Source of the DNA: Astrocystis sublimbata
Taxonomy: Eukaryota; Ascomycota; Sordariomycetes; Xylariales; Xylariaceae
Assembly (NCBI GenBank): GCA_022453515.1
Contig: JAJNNY010000007.1
Coordinates: 248,001-312,000, forward strand
Length of the DNA: 64,000 nucleotides
Reading direction: 5' to 3'
Positions 1-11,167 of the stretch are shown in pieces. Within the stretch, counting starts at the first letter, position 1, and each line of letters starts with the position of its first letter. Both the position numbers and the translations under genes were made by a program. The notes beneath the pieces were generated by a model. That model was given only the letters and a program-made list of their open reading frames with translations, was not told the DNA's origin and did no database searches.

Positions 1-316
1 TTGCACATTGGTGGTGGTGTCGCCATTCTATTCTCGGTTTCACACTTTGGAAGTCCGTCCCGCTTACATCCCACTTTTCTCAACATTAGCGAATTTGGAG
101 GCTGCCTGGTGACGGGTGATGTATCTGTTCCTTTTATTACCAACACTGCGTGCCAAGCTCTAGCGCCATGTACCTAGATAGCTGCCTAAAGTATGAATGA
201 CGCAGCCAACCCTCCCTCTACTTCTACAAAGCTCATTGACATGTCCATAGATACATCAACCTTAGTGATCCCCCGAATCATCAGCGCGCCTCCCCCTTTA
301 GCCTTTTCTTCCCAAC
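1..316. other. intergenic / upstream of F-box gene
   Basis: No gene or convincing reading frame is seen. The stretch probably holds the promoter and 5' leader of the F-box-like gene that starts at 317; the last 40 bases are pyrimidine-rich, as is common before fungal start codons. Confidence 0.4.
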
Positions 317-1952
317 ATGCTTCTTCTTGATCTGCCCTCGGAGCTTCTTGACCAGATCATTCGAGAATCGATACCCGAGGGGTTCGAAGGCATTATCTCC
401 AGCTGCAGGACATTACATCAGTGCGGCAGGCGATATGTCCAACAGCATAGGACCCTCAAGGAGCGATACCGTCTAATGAGGATTGATGCACGTTTTGACA
501 CTTCTTGGTTGGCAACTTTCGCGGATGAACCCATCATACCATGCTACGCGACCACAGTCGATTTGCACGGACGGGGTGTCGGCGTACGCCCCGAAGACGG
601 TGACACTCGACATGGTTTCGAATACATGCGACAACGGGTGCGAACACTGATTGAACAGTCCCCATATCTCGCCATCGAGGGTGTTGATCTAGATTTCTGG
701 AAGGACATGTTACTGTCCGACCTGGATGACGATGATATTTATTCCGATCATAATCTACCCCTCGGCATATTCTACCTCACCTTGTTCCCGAACGTCCAAC
801 ATCTGATATTACCGTGGTCGGCGCCGGGAGGTATACCTTACGATGACCGTAGAAGGGCAACCGATCAATATGAACTGGTTTTGAATGCAATTGCGCGCGA
901 AAGCCGATCCAAAAGTAATCGCAGAGCCCTCGGCAAGCTTAAGCGCTTAGATTACCTGCTGAACGCCGATTACAATATTCATCAACAGTTGCAGTTCCTT
1001 CTTCCACTGCTCACACTACCAGAACTGGAAGTCCTTTACGCGAGGAGTCTCACGGCGATTGACTTCCATCGAGAATTCAAATGGACACACGTTGAACAAC
1101 ATTCCAAATTAGAAACCATCGAGCTCGTACATTGCTGCAGTATGTAACCATTCGAGTCGTCCCCCCACCCCCCTCCTGAAGATTTTAAGCAAGAAAGCCC
1201 CTCCAACGAGCACCTCTGCCCCTGAGATACCAGCAAGCTCTCAAAGCGTGAGTGATTCTCACTTTTCATGGTACTCGCTGACTTTGGTAATTAAAGTGGA
1301 CGCTGTGGGAATATCAGAGTTGTTGGCTCACACCCCCAACTTAACAACTTTCAAGTATGGACACGCATCTAAACATCACGGCATGGAAGCCTACTGGGAC
1401 GCGGGTAAATTCGTTGCCGCCATTGAAAAGCAAGTTGGTAGCCAGCTACAGCATCTCGCTGTGACCGTTGAAGTGAACTCGATCAATGGCATTAACGCTG
1501 GGGTCACATCTATGCACGGATTCAGCAGGCTTCAGACCCTCGAAATGGACCTCCTAACCTTTTACGGGCCATCGATTGAATCCGGGGAGAAGGCAGGGAT
1601 ACTGGAAACACCTCCCAGGCCAGGCCATAGACGATGGACCGTCGACGCGATTCCGCCTCTCTCTGAGATATTGCCACCATGCCTAAGAACTTTCACCTTA
1701 TTTGCCCACTCCTGGAACAACTTGCAGATAGATGGCAAAGCCATACTGTTGCTGTATGACGGCTTCCGCTCTGCGCGCCCTTCATGCCTACCTCGCCTCG
1801 ATGCTTGCACTGTCCGACTTGCTGTCCAATCTAGGGGCCAATATATCCCTCGCTACGAGGAGATCTGCAAGCACCTCTCGTCTGAGAGAGTTGAGTGTAG
1901 TGTTCTGCTAGTTGATGATATTTCGGAAAGAGATGGCTGGGAAGTCTTATGA
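317..1952 (+). CDS. F-box-like domain protein
   Basis: Two exons, 317-1139 and 1297-1952, give about 492 residues. The 157-nt intron starts GTATGTAACC and ends TAAAG, with a CTGAC branch point 14 nt before the acceptor. The frame joins exactly: A plus TG makes a Met at the junction. The N-terminus (LDLPSELLDQIIRES) is the start of an F-box, the Skp1-binding motif of SCF ubiquitin-ligase adaptors. The rest is a leucine-rich, irregular segment of the kind found after F-boxes in this very large fungal family, where it would select a substrate. No substrate can be named. The start is the first ATG, right before the F-box motif. The fold assignment rests on about 25 N-terminal residues. The codon usage is less GC-biased than in the housekeeping genes further along, as expected for an accessory gene. 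Confidence 0.7.
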
Positions 1953-2347
1953 TTCTGCAAGGATGACGAAAAAAAAAGATGTTCCTCAAGCTCTTTATAG
2001 AAAATTGATTATTCCTTATGCGAAAAGCCATGAGATGTCAAAGGAACCTAAGTACTTGTCATCCGCGCGGGGGGGACGTCAGTAGTAAATCAAAAGACCA
2101 GCACCAAAGGATGCATCCAGTGATTCCAAGTAGGCTGGTACCTGCGAAATGCGCCAAACATAATCACGGGATGACAAGCCAATTCATCATAAAAGTACTA
2201 TATTATTCTGTAGTATTATACCCATGCTATAAGCCATGCATAATTAACCAAGTTCCGAAGTAATGACTTGGAGAAATGGTATGCTCAGATCTGTAGCTTC
2301 AAGTCCATGTGGATTGATCTTTCGTTGAAAAACCGGCCACGATGCAG
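1953..2347. other. intergenic, convergent gene ends
   Basis: This lies between the 3' end of the F-box gene and the 3' end of the propeller gene. It is AT-rich, with an A8 tract near 1970. I see only 3' untranslated sequence of two convergent genes. Confidence 0.4.
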
Positions 2348-3358
2348 CTATATACAACCCGATGCATCTAACGCCGCGATCTTAGCTGGCTCGACTTTTC
2401 CGTTGATTGGAGCCATGCTACCACCATTTGTTACAACGTAGAGAACCCTCATATCATGCGATGTCCTGCCAAATGCGGCAGCTGTACAGCCAGCCACGGT
2501 AAACTCATTCTGGGAGCCAGCAACCACTCTCGTCGAGCCATCCTTGTGTAGTTCCACAATGGTGTTGTTGGGTCCCGCGGCGATGAAAAAGTTCCCAGCA
2601 TGGTCTTCAGCGAAATCATCAATGAATGATGCGTTGATCTTCCCGACTGTTTCTACTTTTGCCTTGCTGATGGGATAGCCCTTCTTATCTGCGGGAATAC
2701 TGTATAATGAGACCAAATCCGAGTTGCTCCAATAGATATGGCCGTCTCGATAGTGTAGTCCGTTTATCCCGATGGGGTTGGAGGAGCCTGGAACTGCTGA
2801 TGTCTCATTGCGTTTCAAAATAGTCCTGCACGTCTCTGTTCGTGTATCGCAGCGAGTGATTGTGCCACGAATACTGTCGGCGACGAGGACGGCAGAGGAC
2901 CCAGGGATTGATGTGATACCATTCGGCACCAAAACGTCGGGAATGCTAACGATCCTTCGGGTGTTGACCTGGTTTTGTTTGAACGAAACTCTCCAAATGG
3001 CTGTGGACCCTGGAACAGGAGCTCCGGCAGTGCTGAGCTGGGTCGATAGAACAGCGAAGTCGTCGCTGCTGATTTCTACAATACCGAGAAGCCCCGTGGC
3101 GTTGTCAAAAGTGTGGATGAGAGAGAATTCTGGCTCAGCGGCATAGGGTTTCTTCAACGTGTATAGAGATGCGCTCGGGCTTAGCATAGTGGCAAGCAAA
3201 TCTCCGTTCGCTCGCACTGCGATGTTCTCGAGCCATGTCCCAGATTCGTTGAACTGGAATATAGTACGTGAAGGGAATTGGCGGCTAGGGACTGTTGCGC
3301 CGACCGCTGAGGCGCAAAAGTACAGCAAGTGTAAACAATAAGTATGAGTTAACAACAT
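2348..3358 (-). CDS. secreted SMP-30/gluconolactonase-like beta-propeller protein
   Basis: Intronless, 336 residues. The first ~20 residues are a hydrophobic signal peptide ending near AVGA. The body has the repeated short strands of a six-bladed propeller of the SMP-30/gluconolactonase/LRE type: VRANGDLLATMLS, VLVADSIRGTI, GINGLHYRDGHIYWSNSD and DDFAEDHAGNFFIAAGPNN are typical blade edges. Several N-glycosylation sequons (NES, NAT, NET, NAS, NNT) fit secretion. Fungal proteins of this kind are often called lactonases, or are found near secondary-metabolite genes, but most have no proven reaction. I therefore give only the fold. The neighbours do not form a biosynthetic cluster, so the context does not help. 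Confidence 0.75.
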   Translation of the reverse strand: MLLTHTYCLHLLYFCASAVGATVPSRQFPSRTIFQFNESGTWLENIAVRANGDLLATMLSPSASLYTLKKPYAAEPEFSLIHTFDNATGLLGIVEISSDDFAVLSTQLSTAGAPVPGSTAIWRVSFKQNQVNTRRIVSIPDVLVPNGITSIPGSSAVLVADSIRGTITRCDTRTETCRTILKRNETSAVPGSSNPIGINGLHYRDGHIYWSNSDLVSLYSIPADKKGYPISKAKVETVGKINASFIDDFAEDHAGNFFIAAGPNNTIVELHKDGSTRVVAGSQNEFTVAGCTAAAFGRTSHDMRVLYVVTNGGSMAPINGKVEPAKIAALDASGCI

Positions 3359-4425
3359 GATAAACGCTTAGGGGGGGATGTGTTCTCGGGTATAAGGTTG
3401 CAAGTAGGGATGAGTGAGCATTTGATATGCTTCAGGTGCCAAGAGCTACTTCCAAGTTGTCAGTAACATTTATATAACTTTGCTAATAATCAATGTGGAT
3501 ATCACTTGCCGGAGGAATCGGTAATGAGTCAGACGGTAACTGCTTGTTCCACGCTAATTATTTTCATCTCACTTTTGTACAGCGAATCAGAAGTTCGCTT
3601 ATCTATAAATAACCAATATGGCTTGTGTGAGAAATTTGAACCTAAGTATTCAATGGCAATATAACATGGGTATGAAAAGCAACTGAGCCTGGGAACTTAT
3701 ACGCATCAAAGGTACTGGTGGGGTAGGTTCGCATTGGCCAAGGCGAAAAAATAAAGGGGAGTAATAAACGGTGTTATTAGCTAGGGCAACATGTTGAAGG
3801 AGTAACTCCTCGTTCAGCTAGCAATACCTTAACTAATTAGAAGTGATATGGAATAAAACTGCAGCTCTACAACCAAATACCGCCAGAAGGAGAATGGTTG
3901 TTGAGTTGCATACTCAACCACTAGCACATGCTTAAATGCGACAACGTGATAGTATCCTGCTAGATCCGTATGCATAGAAATGTCTTTAATGTGATAAGAT
4001 ATGGACACACGCACCTTTCACAGGACTGACTTTCCACCTGGGGTAGAGAACATCACAAGGGAGACCACACTGGACTATTGCTACTTGTCAATATCATTAA
4101 TTTCCTATAGTCATTAATGGAGTGCAGGCTCAAATCGAAGTTACAAGCATTGCTTTCAATATCACAATTTGCCAAGGGTTGTCACAGAGTTCAAGGAGTT
4201 TAGGAATCAGTTGAGCTCAGAATACTATATAGGATGCTGCACTGAACCACCAGCCAAAACTTTTGATATATACATCTTGGGAACAAGTCCCTAAAGGTCT
4301 AAATTTAAATCATATATACAGGAATAAAAATAACAATCCCGAAGTTGAAGTAACTATATACAGGAGAAGCGAATTCGCCTTAAAAAAAGGCGTTGAAGTT
4401 GAAGCATCAACAAGTTATTGTTGAT
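3359..4425. other. intergenic, AT-rich
   Basis: About 1.07 kb between two minus-strand genes: the promoter of the propeller gene plus the 3' region of the GH23-like gene. Only short, non-protein-like frames are present. No repeat was recognised. Confidence 0.4.
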
Positions 4426-5136
4426 TTAAGGGCTGCAGGCACTGGCAGAAAGAGTCCAGCCGGTAAGGCGGTTGGCAACGTCATCGGAGTAGCAGGCTAC
4501 ACTTGTGAAGCCATTGTTTAGGTTGGTGTAGTCGATGGATCCGCTGTTGTAAAGACGGGCGGCGGCATAGTACGCAGCCGCATCGCTGCCACCGTAGTTG
4601 CCTGATGCCGTGCCGAGGGTTTGCTGGAGGCCGTCACCAGCGGGGGTGCCAGCAGTGCCGTCGTTGATCATCTGGAAAATCTGCTCCTGGGGGCAGGGGT
4701 TCAATCCGGTGCAGTCGCCAGAGCCGTTGTGCGACTGCATCAGACCTGGGTTGCGGACGCCGTTGTCTGTAGTGGGCACTCGCACGCAACCCTTGCTCTC
4801 TTGCATGACAATAGCGAGAATGAAGCGGCCGTCAACTCCGGTGTTGCCTGATACCTGGGTGATAGCGTCCCTGATGTTGTTGATCTCTTCTTCGGAGTTG
4901 TCATCTCCCCAGCCGTTCCAGCCGCAAGACTGCTGCATCAAGGGCAAGTTGGCACCCCAGAGCTCGTCGAAGGAACCCCAGACTGACATATCCGGCCAGC
5001 CGGCGTTCACGGTGCCGTCTCCTTGGTAGTTGTTGTAGACGTCGGCAACGGCGCGCTGCTGCAGGCGGGCGGGTGCCGCGGTGGTGAGGCCGGCGAAGGC
5101 AGCCGCGGCAACAACAAGAGTCTTGGACATAGACAT
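4426..5136 (-). CDS. secreted GH23/SLT-like muramidase
   Basis: Intronless, 236 residues, with a classic signal peptide (residues 1-20, ending TTAAP) and a possible propeptide to about residue 28. The core carries the three sequence marks of soluble lytic transglycosylases (GH23). These are ES at 113-114, with E113 the presumed catalytic acid; GLMQ at 131-134; and an ARLYNSG block at 193-199. Several Cys (71, 117, 142, 148 and two near the C-terminus) suggest disulfides. Family knowledge: such enzymes cleave the MurNAc-GlcNAc bond of peptidoglycan, so a secreted fungal copy would act on bacteria or perhaps other wall glycans. The substrate is inference. On the minus strand a TATAAAG motif lies about 230 nt upstream of the start. 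Confidence 0.75.
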   Translation of the reverse strand: MSMSKTLVVAAAAFAGLTTAAPARLQQRAVADVYNNYQGDGTVNAGWPDMSVWGSFDELWGANLPLMQQSCGWNGWGDDNSEEEINNIRDAITQVSGNTGVDGRFILAIVMQESKGCVRVPTTDNGVRNPGLMQSHNGSGDCTGLNPCPQEQIFQMINDGTAGTPAGDGLQQTLGTASGNYGGSDAAAYYAAARLYNSGSIDYTNLNNGFTSVACYSDDVANRLTGWTLSASACSP

Positions 5137-8100
5137 TTTGAAGATTTCGGTAGTATTTGATGTTCTGAGAGAGCGGAACAGGTCGATGAAATCGAGAATC
5201 GAAGTTGAATATTCGGGATTGTCGAAAAGAAAGATCTTGTCAAAAGAAATCGAGAAAGGAATGAAGGTAAGGAAGGAATGTGTGTAAAGGAAAGATGAAG
5301 ATGCAAACCTGGGCTGTGATGCTGAATCTCTAAACTAGAATCGTGAATGATGGACGGCGAACCGCTCTCTTTATACATTTCTTGGACACGATACTTACCT
5401 ACTCACAGTTGCAATGACCATCCACGAAAGCCTACGGTCTCGCCGGGTTACTCGAAGTCACAGCGAGCGGCGGCCGCTCCGCTCCACCCTCCCCTCCCCT
5501 CCGGACGTCTTCATCGAGCTTACCAAAGAGGCAGCTCAGATCGAGAAGGATTTTCCCACACCATCGGGGGCGGGTGGGTAGGTGACAATTGGCGAGACCC
5601 GAATTCTCTTGCGGTGGCATTTGGGCAAGTCATTCGGGTAACGTGACATTGACGAGACGTGCTCACCCCTGTTCGAATGACTGTACTCATTCATGTCTAA
5701 AGGTTAAATGCGACTACCGACTGCACACTTAGTCTTACAGCATAGGAAGAGGGAATGAAGGCTGAGCTTAGACTCTGTCAAGCAATTGGGGGCTGTATTG
5801 GCAGTCCGCTCGGCCAGTGATGGCACCATCCTCCCAAATGCCGCTTCGCCAAGAGAGTCCTAGTCTAAGTTACTACGATCTTGTACTCTTATACAACGAA
5901 AGCAAAGTTTTCGGATACCAGATGCCTATCTAGGAAAGAAGAGGTTTAGGGGGGATCAACGCGGAGTGGAGATCGTTTGCCTACCAGCCAAGCCAGGGGC
6001 CAGCTTCGTTTGGTAGCGCAAGGAACGTCAGGACTACTCGTAGACCCGACGCTATCCCCCATAGTGTGATTTAAACTGAGGGTATATCGCTTCGCAAAAC
6101 TTCACGTTACGGTTATCTAGCATCCATTATGTGAGACAATTCTTTCTCAGCATGATAATGCAAGAAAATGCGAGATGTTCGTCTTAGAAGCATCGGCGTG
6201 ATCCGTGAAAGGCTTTGTCATCGTGATGGCAGACGTAAGCCGACAAATCGACGGGAACAATAGCTACTGTACCTGCAGTTAGCGGTTCATGCACTTCCTG
6301 CCACCCCGCCCCCCTGCGGCCTGCCTCGTCCAGTGGATGTCGAGGATGTAAATCCAATCGTCCGGATCTGCAGGTACCCACTGGTAAATCAGGAACCAAA
6401 CGAGCCACACTGAACTTCACCAGGTTAGGTAAGGTACTCTACGTTTTTGAGCCCCAGATCCACATTTCCATCCTTAATAAAAAAATGCCGAGGCCTTCAG
6501 CAATGGAAACGCCCGGATCTACACATGGATTCTATTTTAGAAGCTGTTTAAACGTTCGCCGATTGTCAACTCTATTTTAAGCTTAACATTGACGAAACCC
6601 ATTTAACATCGACTTAGCTAACGTGAAGTCCTCGCTGCTTATTCCCACCTGTAGATGATGTCAGTAATCAACGGCAATATATGACGCCCACAACATCTTA
6701 ATCAGCTGTTACTCTAGCTTACCAGGGATTTGAATGTCTAGAGTTGTGAGCAATTGGGTGGCATGTTGTCCATAACAGGAATATCGCAGGGCTCATCTGC
6801 CGACTGACGAACAAGGATTAAGAGGCACTTCGGTATGGCGCAGTGCCCAGAGTAGACACTTGATCGCAAGGAACTTCCGAAAATGGAAGCTCAACAAAAG
6901 GAATGCGATTTGGTGTTCGCGCACCATACGCTCTGCCATGTTTATTTAAATTCAGGATCTCAACGAGGTCCTGGGCTGATTCGTGATCTACCACATGACA
7001 GTGGAGATAAACTAAAGAAAGATACCGTTAGGTAAGAGATATGAATGAGATTTGCGTACTGGAAATATGAGGCTTCGGGCATATGTCAGTATACTGTTTT
7101 CGGACCCAATTTGTCCATAATTACTTGATCATGTCTGTTCATGCTAGTACTATGAGACGATGTGCTGCGGCTTTGCGCGACGCTGTAGCTGGCCCATAAA
7201 TCATGCACGTGAGCAATGTAAGCAGTATTCTATACAATGGTAGTCAGACCGCAGTACGACCTCGAATGAGAAAATGTGACGAATGCATGGCTTCAAGAGT
7301 ACCTACAATTTCAACTTCTTTTATCAGATCAGAGATTTGTGAAAGTCAACTTCAATTTCAAAGACTCGTCTAGACTTGTCTGATTAGCCATAGAGGAAGC
7401 GGCTCGTTTCAGGTGTTCCCTTAGTTGTGGCGTATAAGTTGTACGTACGAGTAGCTAAAATTGTCAAGCGAAAAAGTGGCTGCCCACAAGACCCTTGGCA
7501 ACCCCACAGGTCTGTCTTCACGAGTCGCATTGCGTGCCGAGCTTCTGGGCAAGAGATCCTGCGGCACTCGGATATTTTTGAATACTTCTGCTATTTCCAT
7601 GGTTCTCCAGATTTATAGCTAGGTTTACCATCAGGAGGCTGAGCTCCATACCTTAGAAATCGTCGGCATTGCCTGACTGTCAGGTGCCAAGGTAGCATGA
7701 GTCTCACTGTGACCTAGGGGCTCCCTTGCAGCGGGCTATTTGGGGTATGAGATCTGTGTATATAAGGACTGGGCGGCTCCCACTCTATGGGAGAGCCCAG
7801 GAATCAATAGCATTAACACCTTACCCCTACTATTCTAACTTAGCTACTGCTATAATCCTTCACTCTGGTGCAAAAGCACTTGACACCGACTAACTCGCTC
7901 TTCTTGAGCTATGTGTCATTTGGCTCGCCAGAAAATCTTCTTGCACCCTTGGTACACCAAAATTTGCGAAAGCTTTTATTTGCAAATATGAGCTATAAAA
8001 CAACATTGCGCATGTGCTGTCAATATCGCATCAAAATGAACTAAAGCTTCGCAACAAGGCTGGACGATGGACGGGAAACACAAGCCAACTTCATAATACA

Positions 8101-9310
8101 CTCAATCTCACAAAGGTATTAGCACCTGGTACTCGCGTAATCTCTCTCACAGGAATCTAATCAGATTCAATGGAGGTCTTCAGGTCAAACAGATATATAA
8201 ATTGAGATTTCATGTGAAATCACGGTGCGGTAGCTAGTCGGGCACAACGAAGTACCGTGGCTATATTAATTGGCTTTGCGCAACACACCTTGATGTTCAC
8301 ATAGGGTCTATATGCTGCAGTTAGAAATTCATCGGCTTTCTCCTAGAGGGTAGCATTACTAACCTTCTGTGTAGTCCTCTGTATAGTCCTCGCTGCGCTG
8401 GTTATTCCAAGCCGATGTGGAATCTTACTCATATGTCATAAAACTGATTTTATCAACCACCCTTGCTGATAGAATGGTATTTACACATATTACTTTTTTT
8501 TGTGAAAAACAAGTGTGTATGTTGCTCAAGTCCAGGATGCTGATGAGAGTGCAAGATGTATATTTTTCATGTAACACGACTTCTACACCCTTGTTGCAAA
8601 CTGAAGAAGAGCTTGAAAGAAGTCGCTTGTATCATAGTCTGATGGATCAATGAATGTTCTATTGTGTGGTTTATCTACCAACCGGAGCACAGCGCGCTCG
8701 TGACGTGCTTGCCGTACTTCATTCTGACTTGTGGACCAACTATGCCAAACTGCAAGCTCTCTGTCGCAAATTCTACAGTGCCGGTGCTGTAAATCAAGCT
8801 CAATTTCATCTGAAAGATGCTCATGCAGATTGATTGACACCCGGAAGCCAATCATGTTCGCTCAGAGAGGGTAATCGAATATCAAGCAGTCTATAGCCGG
8901 AGCCAGCGCAAACTTACGTGCACGCTGTCTGCTGTTTTGTCCTACTCCTTGTGTGACACTCACTCCAATCTCCGGGACAAGTAACGCCGTTTTCGTGCTA
9001 CGTTCATTACAATTGTGTATCAAACAGGAGCACAACTGCTATCGGTGCCACACTGACATAACGTTGTGCGTAGGAGAGTGATAAATGATTTCTGGTCATT
9101 GCGTAGGTGATATTTGCGCACACAATCAACGGTCCAACCACCAATCTTGTGCGTGTAACATTGTTTGATTGCTTTGCTCACCTGCACGTATACATAAACA
9201 AGAGCTTCCCCATTCAACCAACTCCCAGCAAGTTTCCCGCATAGGTACAATTCCAGTCGCTCGTTTATTTGCACCTCGTTGTCTCGTCTCAACAGTCACT
9301 CGTTTTCAAG
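5137..9310. other. long gene-poor intergenic region
   Basis: 4.2 kb without a convincing gene. The first ~250 bases are purine-rich on the plus strand and look like the leader of the GH23-like gene. The only structured item is the solo LTR at 7678-7885. Frames of 60-90 codons occur but lack protein-like composition. The last ~130 bases are the probable promoter and leader of the wall-protein gene. Confidence 0.45.
7678..7885 (+). mobile_element. solo LTR of an LTR retrotransposon (208 bp)
   Basis: The segment starts TGTCAGGTGC and ends GCACTTGACA, a 10-bp terminal inverted repeat with one mismatch and the TG...CA ends that LTRs require. It is bracketed by ctgac (7673-7677) and ccgac (7886-7890), a 5-bp target-site duplication with one C/T difference. 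Inside are a TATATAAG promoter element near 7760 and, just after it, a hairpin (GGGC..CTCCCA / TGGGAG.GCCC, 7768-7800), where the transcript start would lie. No primer-binding site, gag or pol sequence flanks it, so it reads as a solo LTR left by recombination. Copia or Gypsy class cannot be decided from this. Confidence 0.65.
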
Positions 9311-10410
9311 ATGTATTCTACAAAGCTCTTTCTGGCTATCTCCCTCGCCACCAAAGCCATTCTTGCGAGCACTCCGCAAGGATATGGCTACGGTGACGTG
9401 ACCATGACCGATACGTTCACGGTTGTGGGCGGCGCTTCAACTGACTCGCCTGCCTACACTGACACGTCGATGTCCGCCGTGGCCACCACTATCACGGACT
9501 CCGTCACCCTGACCAAGCCAGTCACTATCACTGTCACTGAGACGGTGACCCTATCACACTCCAAGTGCAGCTTGGATGTCACAACTATCAGCAGTACTCT
9601 CAGTACCACCATTACCACCATGATCACCAAGATCAGTATATACATTCCTGGAGGTTCCCCTTCCAAGCCTACATCCACTCAGTCGACGCTGGCTCCCCCA
9701 GTCTCTGGGGCCGGTGTGCCCACTACTACCCTCACCATCACTAGCAGCGTTCCTATTGTTTCAACAACGGCAGGGTACCCTATGAGCGGCAGTGAGACCA
9801 CAGCTTCATGCGAGTCAACCATGAGTAAGTGACAAGCCTTGCAAGTGGTCGCGAACTCCGTGTCGCTATCATTTCACGAATGTGTTCTAACTCTTGATTC
9901 TGCAGGCTCGGGAGATGTTGACGGCGCAACCGGCAGTGTGTCAAGCATGTCGACCCTGACCTCGACCATCACCATTGGACCCGAAGCTGAGACTTCAAGC
10001 ATGAGTTTGGGGTACCCTACGAGTCTCAGCGACACCACAACCCCATGCGAATCAATCATGAGTAAGTAACAAGCTTCCAGCAAGTTGCGAACTATGTGTC
10101 GCTATGACCATATGATGAGGTTTTAACTCGTGATTCTACAGGCTCAGACGATGTTGACGGTGCAACTGGCAGCATGACAAGCATGTCGACCCTGACCTCG
10201 ACTATTACCCTTGCCCCCACTGTCGATACTACAGGCATAGGCTCTGGGCCTGCCAATTATACCTCTGTTATGATGTCCACTCATACATCGTCTTCGCTGG
10301 TGCCTGTGTCAACCATTGTTATGTCGCTTGGTGTCCAAGGGATGGTGGAGGCTCGAATCCTTGCGGGAATTGTGGGTCTAGCCACTTTGGCAGTGACTCT
10401 CGTTATCTGA
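9311..10410 (+). CDS. Ser/Thr-rich GPI-anchored-type cell-wall protein
   Basis: Three exons, 9311-9824, 9906-10061 and 10142-10410, give 312 residues. The introns (81 and 80 nt) both start GTAAGT and end CAG/ACAG after a TAACTC branch region. Residues 1-20 are a signal peptide; the start is chosen because it begins that peptide. The mature part is almost wholly Thr, Ser, Val and Ile, as in heavily O-mannosylated fungal wall proteins. The C-terminus ends in a hydrophobic tail (ILAGIVGLATLAVTLVI), as expected of a GPI-attachment signal. Exon 2 is a symmetric phase-1 exon of exactly 52 codons, and the ends of exon 1 and exon 2, the two introns and the starts of exons 2 and 3 are near copies. No enzymatic domain is seen. 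The role (wall structure or adhesion) is inferred from composition. Confidence 0.75.
9773..10230 (+). repeat. tandem exon-intron duplication, 237-bp unit
   Basis: GGGTACCC at 9773 recurs at 10010, exactly 237 bp later. The unit comprises the last ~52 nt of an exon, an entire ~80-nt intron and the first ~100 nt of the next exon. Shared intron landmarks are GTAAGTRACAAGC at the donor, GTGTCGCTAT mid-intron and TAACTCKTGATTCTRCAG at the acceptor. Shared exon landmarks are TGCGARTCAAYCATGA before the donor and AGCATGTCGACCCTGACCTC after the acceptor. Confidence 0.85.
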
Positions 10411-11070
10411 TCGATTGTTCTCTGAGAACGGTGACGGGCGGGTTGGTGTGGAGGATGTAATTTTGCCCACAGAGGGCGGTTTCTGACTTGGTCATCAGGG
10501 ATATGTGTCTATTATAAGACAACATGCCTACCTAGTAATCATTCATGTATCTTTCACTCACCATGTATTATTGAGGTTTTCTCTATAGTGCCTTCAATGA
10601 CACATACTCAGAGCTGTCTCGATTGAACACACATCCCCCAAAGCATGAATGTGAAAGCAAAGAGTAATAAGTATATAATAGTTGTCTTGGTCACTAAGCT
10701 CTGATTGATTACCATGTGAATTCGCAAGCTTTGAAATGCATTTATGTTTTTGACTTGGTTCGGTGTATTCAAACCACCGCATCCACTGTAACTTAATGTT
10801 CTTGTAGAAATTTACTTGATTTGCAAACTGTTGTTTGGACTTGGAGACAACCATGGCTATTTGACCATCCCTGCCACTTTACTCTTTAAAGCAAATCAAG
10901 TGCTATCTATTTGTGTTAAAAATACTATCTATCTTAAGAATATTTACTACTCACTACATCAGCTTTCTCTTGCTGTTTACTGTTTGGAAATCGTTGGTTT
11001 TGAAGAAACATCTCTGACGACTTGGTACCTATAATATAGGGCATTTTTACCGCTGATGATGCACAGGACA
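10411..11070. other. intergenic
   Basis: 3' region of the wall-protein gene and 5' flank of the tRNA gene. It is AT-rich and no gene is seen. Confidence 0.4.
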
Positions 11071-11167
11071 GCCCTGGTAGCTCAATTGGTTAGAGCGTCG
11101 GACTTTTATAAGAGAAATCTTACAATTGGCCATCCGAAGGCTGCGGGTTCGACCCCCGCCTGGGGCG
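11071..11167 (+). tRNA. tRNA-Lys (anticodon UUU), with 23-nt intron
   Basis: A full cloverleaf can be drawn. The acceptor stem GCCCTGG pairs with CTGGGGC (two G-U pairs) and is followed by discriminator G. The D arm is GCTC AATTGGTTA GAGC, the anticodon stem TCGGA/TCCGA, and the T arm GCGGG TTCGACC CCCGC. The loop begins C-T, then TTT at 11105-11107 as the anticodon, then A. The intron at 11109-11131 sits one base 3' of the anticodon, the usual place for nuclear tRNA introns. Boundaries could slip by one base. The TAGCTC and GGTTCGACCCC boxes serve as internal A and B promoter boxes. Confidence 0.9.

Noticed and set aside
1140..1296. Possible third copy of the introner-like element in the F-box gene intron
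   Set aside because: It has the same length (157 nt) and a similar first 20 bases (GTATGTAACC...GAGTC), but the hairpin and the 3' blocks are missing or out of order, so the likeness may be donor consensus plus chance.
8583..8855. 90-codon minus-strand frame with some protein-like segments
   Set aside because: No start context, splice partners or family; too short to support as a gene.
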